Assembly (NCBI GenBank): GCA_910890315.1
Contig: CAJVGD010000042.1
Coordinates: 2,294,001-2,358,000 of the forward strand
Length of the DNA: 64,000 nt
Reading direction: 5' to 3'
Source: Serendipita indica DSM 11827
Lineage: Eukaryota; Basidiomycota; Agaricomycetes; Sebacinales; Serendipitaceae
Part shown: positions 35,411 through 44,450 of the stretch, piece by piece
Layout of the letters: every line of letters starts with the position of its first letter
Numbering within the stretch: position 1 is the stretch's first letter
Translations under genes and position numbers: made by a program
Notes under the pieces: model-generated
The model's input: only the letters and a program-made list of their open reading frames with translations
Databases searched by the model: none
Told to the model about the DNA's origin: nothing

Positions 35411-36337
35411 TGTCGGAGTCAATGTAGAAATGCTATTCGAGTGGAATAGACGTTTTAAACAAGTTTAGAGAGCGAGAAAAGAGTGTGGATGCGTGTAGCG
35501 TTGGTGCCGGGTGGGGCGAGTTAATGGATAAGAGGTGAACGGGTTGTAGGCCGTCTACGCTATCGAAAACAGTCTACAGATGCTGCTCGGCGTCGACGAG
35601 GGCAGCGTAGAGGACGGGAGCTGGCGGTTGTCAAGCGGCCGTCGGCTTGGGAAAGGTCCAAGATTGCTTTACGCCGACGGGCCGTGGGAGCCACAACATC
35701 ACGTCCTGGAAATTCCTCGAGGTCATTCCTCTAAATAACATTGCAATCTAAAAGTCAGTCTTTCGAACTCGAGCGCCCATCTGTGGAGGCGACGGACCTA
35801 TACTCCCATAATATCCGTAGAACAGTGCAATCGACCCGGATGTTGCACTCGTCATTGCCTGCTTTGAGCCCAGTTCCAGGCCCTTTTCGAGCATTATCAG
35901 ATCTCTTCCCATTCTCGCAACCTCTGCATGAGAGGCGCTCTTGACATTGGCTGCTCCCAGGGCGCTTCAATTATCTCTACCACAGCCGAAAATCATCGAA
36001 GTCGCTCTACTATGCGGCACTGCCAGGCCCCTTGGCTCGGGTTGGCCCCTCATATTGAAGGGGCGATGCCTCCCCTTCCAACTCGCGCAGCAACAGAAGT
36101 TGGTAGCTGAGAGCAGAAGCGCGCCAATAATCAATGATAGCGATACATTGCTCGCTATAAAACCCCCTTAGATGGCCCTCTTCGTTCACCCAGGCCGGTC
36201 CCTCCTTTTTGACGACAACTTTACTTCGTTCTTCGCTTGTACGTCCCCTTTCACCTCGTCCTCGCGTCTAACTAACAATTCCTCCTAGTTTTTTCTTCTT
36301 TCTTTTATTTGCTTTTCTTTCCAACGAAGAACCCAAG
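35411..36337. promoter_or_regulatory. Upstream region of the His-rich repeat precursor: TATA box and 5' UTR intron
   Basis: A TATA box (TATAAAA, 36156-36162) lies 176 bp before the ATG at 36338. A 5' UTR intron fits 36239-36288 (GTACGT donor, CTAAC branch-like sequence, CTCCTAG acceptor). A strong TATA box with a 5' UTR intron is typical of highly expressed secreted-protein genes. The left half of the interval is the shared upstream region with the divergent surface-protein gene. Confidence 0.55.
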
Positions 36338-37342
36338 ATGCAGATCGTCAATCTCTCTCTCCTCGTCCTCGCGATTCGTCTCGCGTCCGCTGCTCCCATT
36401 CCAGCACCAAACCCAAGTGGACACCTCGTTAAATCTCTTGCACATGGTGCAGCTGCCGTAGCGGATTCCGGTTCCGTCACGGACGGTATTGCCGCAGCAG
36501 TCTCTCATCATCACCACCACTCAAACCCGCATTATGAACACTCACATACACAATCTGAAACCCGCCGTAGCATCGAGCGTCGGGGACCCAAGGGCAAAGG
36601 CAAGGGCGGTGGAGGCGTCAACCTCAATGTAAATGTCGACGCGAGTGTAATCCACCATCATGACAAGCGCTCGCCAGAGCCAGAGCCGCATCATGTTCAC
36701 TTCCATGCTGGAGGTCAAGAACAGCAGAAACGATCATTGAGCACACGATCCCCGACTCACCCTCACTCTCAACACCAGCATCATCCTCACTCACACCACA
36801 TGCATGCTTCTCACTCCGTTGACGAGAGTCAGTCCGGGGGTGGAGATGCAAGCCAAGGAGACGTCCGCAAGCGCTCACCAGAGCCAGAGCCGCATCATGT
36901 TCACTTCCATGCTGGAGGTCAAGAACAGCAGAAACGTTCATTGAGCGCACGATCCCCGACTCACCCTCACTCTCAACACCAGCATCATCCTCACCCACAC
37001 CACATGCACGCTTCTCACTCCGTTGACGAGAGTCAGTCTGGAGGTGGAGATTCAAGCCAAGGAGACGTCCGCAAGCGCTCACCAGAGCCAGAGCCGCATC
37101 ACATTCACTTCCACGCTGGAGGTCAAGAACAGCAGAAACGATCATTGAGCGCACGATCCCCGACTCACCCTCACTCTCAACACCAGCATCATCCTCACCC
37201 ACACCACATGCACGCTTCTCACTCCGTCGACGAGAGTCAGTCCGGGGGTGGAGATGCAAGCCAAGGAGACGTCCGCAAGCGCTCACCAGAGCCAGAGCCG
37301 CATCATATTCACTTCCACGCTGGAGGTCAAGAACAGCAGTAG
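36338..37342 (+). CDS. Secreted His-rich repeat precursor with Kex2-type sites
   Basis: A single-exon ORF of 334 aa. A signal peptide (MQIVNLSLLVLAIRLASA) is followed by four X-Pro dipeptides (APIPAPNP). After a leader come three 68-residue repeats and a partial fourth. Each repeat is KR, a 19-mer (SPEPEPHHVHFHAGGQEQQ or its Ile variant), KR, then a 45-mer starting SLSARSPTHPHSQHQHHPH and ending SQGDVR. Lys-Arg pairs flank every segment, as in Kex2-processed precursors such as yeast alpha-factor and fungal KEP/RiPP precursors. The 19-mer begins with three X-Pro pairs (SP-EP-EP), suitable for dipeptidyl aminopeptidase trimming to a His-rich core (HHVHFHAGGQEQQ). No Cys is present. The products are predicted to be secreted; their function is unknown. 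A TAG ends the ORF right after the fourth 19-mer. Confidence 0.85.
   Translation: MQIVNLSLLVLAIRLASAAPIPAPNPSGHLVKSLAHGAAAVADSGSVTDGIAAAVSHHHHHSNPHYEHSHTQSETRRSIERRGPKGKGKGGGGVNLNVNVDASVIHHHDKRSPEPEPHHVHFHAGGQEQQKRSLSTRSPTHPHSQHQHHPHSHHMHASHSVDESQSGGGDASQGDVRKRSPEPEPHHVHFHAGGQEQQKRSLSARSPTHPHSQHQHHPHPHHMHASHSVDESQSGGGDSSQGDVRKRSPEPEPHHIHFHAGGQEQQKRSLSARSPTHPHSQHQHHPHPHHMHASHSVDESQSGGGDASQGDVRKRSPEPEPHHIHFHAGGQEQQ
36665..37342 (+). repeat. 204-bp in-frame tandem repeat
   Basis: Units begin at the AAG of the Lys-Arg pair at 36665, 36869, 37073 and 37277, exactly 204 bp apart; the last is partial (66 bp). Units differ by only a few bases (for example Val/Ile, Thr/Ala, Ser/Pro and Ala/Ser changes), so they arose recently or are kept alike by recombination. 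Confidence 0.95.
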
Positions 37343-38587
37343 AGGAAACGCTCTCTAGTTCCTGAGCCACCATCCGCGTCTCGTTCACGCAGTGCAGTGC
37401 AACAGTCATAGATATCTACATGATGAATGTGAAAGTTTGCATGCCCTATTGACGTATGACTCTTATGAGATCCTACTGAAATCGGCGAGGTATACCCATA
37501 TTTCATCTGACATGAACTCGATTGTCCGACTTATTATACATTTAGAGGTTTGACCTTGGGTCGAAGCAACGAGAACAATGAATATGCATACCGGAGAATA
37601 TGGGTGCCCCTTGAAATACATCACGCGTATCCATAGTTCAGGTTACCGCCAGAATGATTGAGGATATTCACCCAAAATTTCTATGGTTATGGTGTAATTA
37701 TAGCGGTCTTTATCCAGTCATGTTTGGGATACGCACTGCATGAGCCATACAGAACATACTAGCTACCACCTTCGGCTCTCACTTGCTCAAATGATTCCTC
37801 ATTACTCAACACAGTGTAAGGATTGGTTCACCTTATAGGTCCGAACCCGGCCGGCCAGGTTGGATTACCTGAGTAACGGGGGTACATAGGAAGTGTAACG
37901 CATTAGAGGGAAAAGAGGGACGCTATAGTCTAGTTGTCTAAGGCTAAGTCGGTGCGAATCCGGCTTGTTCCATTTTCCCACCGCTAAACGTTACACACAG
38001 CCCATCAGCATGCCAGAGGCGAGATGGCTCCGACGGGAGGGTGAGGAACGCGAGGGTGCGACTCCAAATGTCATGGTTAGGATTGGAAGCGTGGCAATGC
38101 TACACCAGATGTCATGAGTGGGCATGATTGAAAGCGTAATATTCCCACACCGGAGAGCCTCTAGGGTATCACCAAAGAGTCTTAGGCCGGCTAAATACAC
38201 CCACCTAGTCACGAGATAGGATCCTATACTAGGACGTTGTGATCAGATAGCAATGAATCACATATACGGTGACCGCTTGCTGATGATATGACAAACCCTT
38301 ATTTCAGGTTCATGATGCCATAGTACGAATCATCTTCGCCGGTCGCGGACAGGCTATGTGGCTTGGCGCGCCGCGCTCGGGGTCTGGCGGTGCAACTTGT
38401 ATTGCCAGCGGCCTAAGGCTGACGGTGAAGGATTCTTACTCACACAGACCCGATTTTCCATGCTAGTTGAGAAGACACTATATAATCCTTGTTGCTGACG
38501 CACTACAAACCTCATTCTTCTCAAAACTCATTTCTTTCGATTTCGTGAGGTTATTCATTTCGCCTCCTGGATTCAAACTGATACTTG
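37343..38587. other. Intergenic region with a tRNA-like promoter motif and a TATA box
   Basis: No supported protein gene. Near 37924-37961 a TATAGTCTAGTTGTC segment and a GGTGCGAATCC segment resemble RNA polymerase III A and B boxes, but no tRNA cloverleaf forms, so this is at most a tRNA-derived relic. TATATAAT at 38479-38486 lies about 100 bp before the second precursor's start codon and is its likely TATA box. Confidence 0.4.
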
Positions 38588-39250
38588 ATGCGCAGAATGA
38601 TGCAGGTCATCAGTTTCATTATAATTTTCGCAACATTTGCGGGCAGCTCCCTCGCAGCACCTATGCCTCGCGGTGGTGGAGGACATGGCTCTTACATCCA
38701 CTCGCGAGATCTATCCAATCCATCTCTCGAACGTCGCGAGCCCGGTCCAAGAGGCGGAGGTGGTGCACACGGCTCGTATATCCACTCGCGAGATCTGGCA
38801 GAGGGGTCCCTCGAGCGTCGCGAACCCAATCCAAGAGGAGGCGGCGGTGGACATGGCTCGTATATCCACACGCGAGATCTGGTAGAGGGATTGAAGCTTG
38901 AGCGTCGGGAACCCGAACCGAGAGGAGGTGGTGGTGGTGCACACGGCTCGTACATCCGCGCGCGAGATTTGACAGAGAGGCCACTCGAACGCCGCGAACC
39001 CAGTCCAAGAGGTGGTGGTGGCGGTGGACATGGCTCGTATATCCACTCGCGAGATTTGGCAGAAGGGTCCCTCGAGCGCCGCGAACCCAATCCAAGAGGA
39101 GGAGGCGGTGGACATGGCTCGTATATCCGTTCGCGAGATTTGGCTGAAGGGTTGATGCTTGAGCGTCGGGAACCCAATCCAAGAGGAGGAGGTGGAGGTG
39201 GACATGGCTCGTACTTTCACACACGGGATCTCCCAATAGAGAGTATTTAG
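38588..39250 (+). CDS. Secreted Gly/His/Tyr repeat precursor with dibasic sites
   Basis: A single-exon ORF of 220 aa. A signal peptide (VISFIIIFATFAGSSLA) is followed by seven tandem units of 26-29 aa. Six units end in LERR. The general unit is EPNPRGGGGGHGSYIHSRDL followed by AEGSLERR. HGSY is invariant and followed by Ile or Phe, and RDL is invariant, while spacer residues vary. Arg-Arg is a Kex2-type site. Units 2-7 begin with two X-Pro dipeptides (EPGP, EPNP, EPEP, EPSP), and the first unit, right after the predicted signal cleavage, begins APMP, so all seven would trim to an Arg-Gly-Gly start. This fits a multi-copy peptide pheromone- or RiPP-like precursor. No family is recognised. It neighbours the His-rich precursor, same strand. 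Confidence 0.85.
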   Translation: MRRMMQVISFIIIFATFAGSSLAAPMPRGGGGHGSYIHSRDLSNPSLERREPGPRGGGGAHGSYIHSRDLAEGSLERREPNPRGGGGGHGSYIHTRDLVEGLKLERREPEPRGGGGGAHGSYIRARDLTERPLERREPSPRGGGGGGHGSYIHSRDLAEGSLERREPNPRGGGGGHGSYIRSRDLAEGLMLERREPNPRGGGGGGHGSYFHTRDLPIESI

Positions 39251-39904
39251 CGTCGTGCATTCGACCCTGAGTTCAAACCACTTGAGGGAGTGGCGTGTCT
39301 CACAAGGGTAGAAGATACACTGGGTCATACATTGTCTAGTAGTATTGACGACATGTCGTGATGCTGGTATCTCTTGTATATAGGGATGTAGTCTACAACT
39401 CGATAACGGTGAAGACGAGAAGAGGTCATCCTGTAACCTCATCAGAAGAAACAAAAGATTCCACTATCGGGAGGCAGGATGGTGGAAATCTCATAGTTCC
39501 TCGCGTCATTACTCGAAGACGTCAAATAGTATCGCAAGCAACTAGACCTGTGTGCAGATAGCTTTGTCCAAGTTAATAAGTGCGACTTGAGATAGAAAGG
39601 CTCCTCTCCGACTGCCGAGACCAACACGCAGCAGGTTGGCCTCTGCCGCATCAGCTGGGGTTCGACGAATCAAGCAGGAGCGGCAAACTAGATTTATCCA
39701 ACGTTCAATAAAGTCAGAGAAGAGCTCTGAACTCGAGACAATTGTAATGGGTAAATCCATCCAGGCGCGCGTCGAGGTTAGTCCACCAGCCCGTCCAACA
39801 CATCCTTCCAATTGAAATTCTAGGCATGTGGAATCGAAATTGACCTCCTACTGCGGGAAAGACCTGACAAGAATCCGAAGACGCACTCTAAGCCACCAAA
39901 CTCC
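39251..39904. other. Intergenic region
   Basis: The 3' flank of the Gly/His/Tyr precursor and the promoter of the F-box-like gene. No supported gene or RNA. Confidence 0.5.
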
Positions 39905-40785
39905 ATGGTCAACAACGACAAGCCATTTCCGCCACTTCCATACGACATCCTCTGCTATTTTCTCTTCTTCTTGCCAGACTTTTACACTCTTCGAGACGTT
40001 ATCCTCAGTGGTCGCCCGTTCTACGACGCCTATGTCTCTCGTCGCGAGCGTGTGCTCGGACACATTATGCGTAATCAATTCGGACTCGGTGCACCCGGAG
40101 CGCTACGTCTCGCTGCACTATTACTCGACTTTAAAGCAGAAAAGGCCTCTGTCCGAAATGGAGACCAATGGCTCGAGGATTATCGACCAGAGTACTCGAC
40201 ACGAGTACTCAAGCAGACAAAGTGGATTCACAAAGTCACGCATGCGTGTCTACAGTTGTACTTGACACGTTGGTGCTGGCTTCCTCCTCGCAAGACAATT
40301 TCTCAACCACCGTACGTCCCATATACAATCTCGAGTGAACAAGTCACTCACGTAAGACAGCGTTATCGACTTGTTCAGTGAAGCCGCTGTCAACTTTGAG
40401 CGCGCATTCATCACTTGGTGGACTCTCTGTGTATTTAGAGCACGAAACACCGACTTTGGAAACCTAACGGTACACTGTTTACCTGATGTCGAATGCACTG
40501 AGACGGAGATAAACGACTACCTCTCACTCTGCACCTTTTTCTCTCAAATCCTCTGCGCGTTGACCAAAAAGGAAGATACAAAGGGACTCTGCGAAGTGCA
40601 TTATGGTACGCTCGTCGACTTGAGATAAGGAAGGTGACTGATGCTTTGTAGAATACTGGTCAGAATGGGCTCCAGGTGCTATCGGTCCGGTTCCTTTCTT
40701 GCGCGCTCTCAGCGAGACCACCAAGTCCAAAAGCAGGCGTATACTCTACCGAACGATGCCTGCTTGCGGTCTGTCTACATACTGA
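39905..40785 (+). CDS. F-box-like protein, paralogue of the gene at 11207-12434
   Basis: Exons 39905-40311, 40361-40605 and 40652-40785 join in frame to 261 aa. The N-terminal PFPPLPYDILCYFLFFLPDF then TLRDVILSGRPFYDAYVSRR is a degenerate F-box motif (LP.DIL...L.D...LR...L..R.FY). The middle (GDQWLEDYRPEYSTRVL) and the second exon (VIDLFSEAAVNFERAFITWW) align with the 11207-12434 gene, including an identical intron phase after the QPP or ELP position. The C-terminus is shorter than in the paralogue. It probably acts as a substrate adaptor if the F-box is functional; no target-binding repeats such as LRR or WD40 are visible. Confidence 0.65.
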
Positions 40786-41043
40786 TTCCTCATGCTCTCT
40801 CTCTCGCTTTCTTGTCATGTATCATAGATAGCTACTTATGAAGTCCACTATTGAAAGTACCAAATCAAAGACTCGGACGCCAGACCAACAATGAACTTGA
40901 TTAGCAGGATCTAGATGCCGACATGAGCACTACCAAGTCAGACGAGAAGAGGAGGAAAAAAAGAAAAATCGTAAACAGTGCGTAAAGATTGAATTCCAAG
41001 AGACGGACATTTCCTTTGAGATTTGTTTCCGAGACAAAGACGA

Positions 41044-42653
41044 TTACTGGATATGCGCCGAGAATTCCGTCTCGGGCCAGATACCCTCGGAACGGGCCCA
41101 GTTGATAAACTGGCGGATAGTATCCTCGCAAAAGGAAGGATATGTCATCTTGTATCCAACAATCTACACCCAAACCATTAATAAACCCCATCCCGGCACA
41201 TCCCAAAAATAGAAAGGCGTACCCGTTTCAACTTTTCGTTGTCCATCGCAATCCCGTGCTCGTCGAGAATGTGCAAGTCGACATAGGGTGAGAGTGGCGT
41301 TCGCGGAACAGGCGGGTTCGCCATCTGGATAATCTTTCCCCATTCTTGCATATGGGACTCGTTGACGTCCTCGGCAACATCCCGCATACGCATCCCACTA
41401 ATCACATTCGTAATCGTTCCATGGAATCCGACCTTGATTCCAAACAACCTGCCGACGGCATTGTTCATCGTCTCTTGTGTCGTATCACCGTCGTCGGTAA
41501 TGTTAAAGCACGGGACGAGGATGCCGCCTGCAGATTTTGGTACGGCATCGGGTACGTTCGGTACGTCCTTGTCGCCAGAGGGTGGGAGAATGTCGCCGGC
41601 GAGCGCGTTTGCCGTCGCACGGTCCTTGTCGGCAATCCATTGGGCACACGCCCAGATGGCACCGGCAAGGTCGTAGATGTGAATCGTATTCTTGCGCATG
41701 CGTGGGTTCCACAAAAACTTCATCTCCTTGTCGATGCTCTTGTAGATGAGCCCACAAAGAATCGTAATGCAGGCTTGCGAAATGGCGTCAGTCCCTCTTG
41801 CTTGATAGATAGCAAGTATTGCTGACATTACCTTCTAGTCGAATAATCTCTGGTCCGTATACCGTGGCGCATCGAATGACGACCAAGGGCAGGTTCGGAA
41901 TCGAAGCCACCGCTCTCGCGGCCTCGAGCCACCACGTTCCTCTAGCTCCCCAAGGTCTCCAGCCCTTTTCTTCGCTCTCTTTCCACTTTTTCTTAAAGTC
42001 TGTGTGTTCAGAAAACGGACCAACCATACGGATGTAGGACTGAATGTGCGGACGCTTGGCAGCGGCCTTTGCCAGGGCGACGGCAACACGGAAGGTATGC
42101 TGGATGTGAACCTCTGGCGGGAGATTGTAGGCGAGATTACCAGCAATGTCAATCACATAGGTGTACGGTCGTCCGTCGGGTGCAGGGTCGTCGTAGACCT
42201 TGTCGATGACGCCTGCTGGGGTCGATTAGCCAACGTATTCCCAACAAGACTGTGAGAAGCTGGGTGGGTGAGATGGAAGAGGAACACACCGGGATTCTGA
42301 AGGTTTCCCTGACGATATTCGATATAGTCTTTGCGCTCGCGGAGACGGTCCTGGAAGATTTTGCTGAGATAGGTGGTTGGTGGATTGACAGAATACTTGT
42401 CGACAAGACGGATATGGGACACGAGCGGTTCGGCGGGTGCAGCGGGAACGAGATACTGCACAATTCCAGGCGCGATCGAGTCGACGCCGCCTTTCAGAGG
42501 CAAACAGAATAGATCGACATTCATTGTATGCGTTGATAATTCGTGAAGAATAGACAGAATAAACCATGTCAGCGACTGAATTTCGGGACCAATTAAACAG
42601 AGTCGACATCTAAAAAACTCACCAAAGATGATCACGTTGGGTTTGAGGGACAT
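41044..42653 (-). CDS. NAD(P)-binding SDR/epimerase-like protein, first paralogue
   Basis: Five exons join in frame to 435 aa: 42653-42623, 42490-42290, 42215-41832, 41794-41223 and 41163-41044. The N-terminus PNVIIFGGVDSIAPGIVQYL is a beta-alpha Rossmann start with a shortened glycine motif. Next come HIRLVDKYSV, YVIDIAGN and LPLVVIRCATVYGPEI, which follow the extended-SDR/NAD-dependent epimerase order (strands 2, 4 and 6), then NTIHIYDLAGAIWACAQW, equivalent to the VHVDDLA block. The expected YxxxK pair is replaced by TWWLEAAR, so catalysis by the usual mechanism is doubtful. The substrate is unknown. A paralogue lies at 44451-45991, same strand. Confidence 0.75.
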
Positions 42654-43855
42654 GTCGATATAGAATTCTCTTTGCAGTCTGGGCCAATCCTTCAAATGGG
42701 CAGTCGACGCTGGGACCAAGTTGCTCTCGTGTGTTTTGTTGCGGGTGGGTCACTCTCGACTCGGGTCCGCTGGCGCCGGACGTTATCAAAGGGACAGAAA
42801 AGCGGGCTTGGCTTTTGATGTTTGGTTAGCGTCTGTCTGACGGACAAATCAAAGTCAAAACAACCGTAGCCGCAGACAGAAATGCCTAGCCTCCACCCGA
42901 CAATTATCGGTGACTTTTATTCGACGGAGGGGACGTGGGTCGAGACCAAACCTGCTCTTTACTGGTATGGAGAGATTGATGGGCCATCAGTAGAAGCAAC
43001 CAGAAGACAAGGCAGAATCCGTGGGAATGACAGGTCGAATCCTAAAGGTCGAGCTCGGGTCTCAGCTGCCCACCCACCCCCTCGATAATACGTACCGGAA
43101 ATGAACAATGCTATCATTCCTCTCATCACCAAAGTGCACAGATATCATCAATCTCGGATCTTTCCTGACAGACCGTGGTCTGATGCCCAGCCAGCAAGTA
43201 CCTGGGAACAGCGGACCCTCGACCTCGGGACACAGCTCACGTCACTTGGCACTGGGACAAGGATCAAGAATGAAATCATCGGATGCTGTATATCCAAGTT
43301 GAGGTGGTTCCGTTCCCATCTTCGGTCGCTGTAGCGGCGGAAGAAAGATGCGGTCGTAACAAGTAGTCACAGAGTTAGATTCCAGCGGATTATTCAACTT
43401 TTTTACGGATGTTTCGTGGGGTGGGGAACGTATTCGCCCATGCCACTCCGCATCCTCTAACTGCACATGTCCCGCGGTAGTCTCAGTTTAAAACAAGACT
43501 CTACCAGAGTCTCACCCAGTCTATATCGCCACAGACTGCGTACATTCAACCCGAAGAATGGCCCCGCGACCGGCGCGCTCCGACTCTCGGCGGGGGTCCA
43601 ACGGCAATCATATATCAGTTCGACGACTACGACTACAACGATTCGCATTATTAAACCTCGTTCGCTTTTGAAAAGCAACGTACGTGTCCTAATTGTTGTC
43701 GTCTACCATACTTTGACGCTATGCAGGCTTTCTCTTCTTCTTTCTTTCTTCTTCTCTTTTCTTCTCTTTGCTCTTTCAGTCTCGTCCAAGGTGAGTAAAT
43801 ACGTCGTTCGTCCAGTGTTTTCCCTGATAATCACTCACAATCTCCTAGAGTCATC
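42654..43855. other. Intergenic region with a probable 5' UTR intron
   Basis: No supported gene over about 1.2 kb. Near the right end, a GTGAGT donor at about 43791 and an acceptor at about 43849 (TCTCCTAG) fit a 5' UTR intron of the small secreted-protein gene that starts at 43856. A pyrimidine-rich tract (43725-43770) precedes it. Confidence 0.45.
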
Positions 43856-44152
43856 ATGCAAATCACCAAGATTCTACTCACAGCAAGCGCATTCGCCATC
43901 GCATCCTCTTTGGCTATACCCGTCGCCCAGCCAAACGCTCTCAACAAAGGGGCAGCAGGCCACGAAGATGGAAAGCATCCTTCGACCGTGACCTGGGTGG
44001 CCGCTACGAATCCAAACGCACCGACATCTCACGAGCACAACTCGGTAGAAGGAATGTCCATCGTCAAGAGAAATCCAAGTTTCTTTGGCAATCGCTTCCG
44101 AGCGGCTTTTCGTCGCCTGTTGTGTGGAAGTGGTGACTTTATGTGGTGTTAG
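43856..44152 (+). CDS. Small secreted protein with a cationic C-terminal peptide behind a Kex2-type site
   Basis: A 98-aa ORF. A signal peptide (MQITKILLTASAFAIASSLA) is followed by a His- and Asn-containing leader and, at residues 71-72, a Lys-Arg pair (MSIVKR). The last 26 residues would be released. They begin NP (an X-Pro pair), are rich in Arg and Phe (FGNRFRAAFRRLL) and end with two Cys (CGSGDFMWC) that could close a nine-residue disulfide loop. This looks like a processed cationic peptide, antimicrobial or signalling, but no family is recognised. A 5' UTR intron precedes the start. Confidence 0.7.
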   Translation: MQITKILLTASAFAIASSLAIPVAQPNALNKGAAGHEDGKHPSTVTWVAATNPNAPTSHEHNSVEGMSIVKRNPSFFGNRFRAAFRRLLCGSGDFMWC

Positions 44153-44450
44153 AGCTCCTTGTTAAATTTATTCAATATGGCATAGATTCGGGTTGAATGA
44201 CAAGGTCCCTTTGAGAGTTTCAGAGACTTTGTCGGGGCTCCGCTTTAGAAGTGCGATTACAATGTTCATTATTATCAACAACACGAGTATACAATATGAA
44301 AAGGCAAGAGCAGGAGATTCCAGCACTATTGAAACTTTGAGAAAAGTGTTCGCAAACAGATGTATCCCAAACGACGAGATTAGGTGGGAGAAAGGATTCC
44401 CAAAGTTGGACCGATGGACAAGAGGCAAGTTTGGAGATAAGAGAAATGGC

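Noticed and set aside
36665-37342. Evenly spaced repeats resembling a CRISPR-type array
   Set aside because: The repeats are long, in frame, contiguous without unique spacers and in a eukaryotic gene with a signal peptide.
36624-37409. 261-aa open frame on the minus strand with repeats
   Set aside because: It mirrors the repeats of the His-rich precursor. The plus-strand frame has the signal peptide, TATA box and dibasic sites.
38661-39454. Three long overlapping minus-strand frames opposite the Gly/His/Tyr precursor
   Set aside because: All are antisense shadows of the same repeat. None has a signal peptide or recognisable motif.
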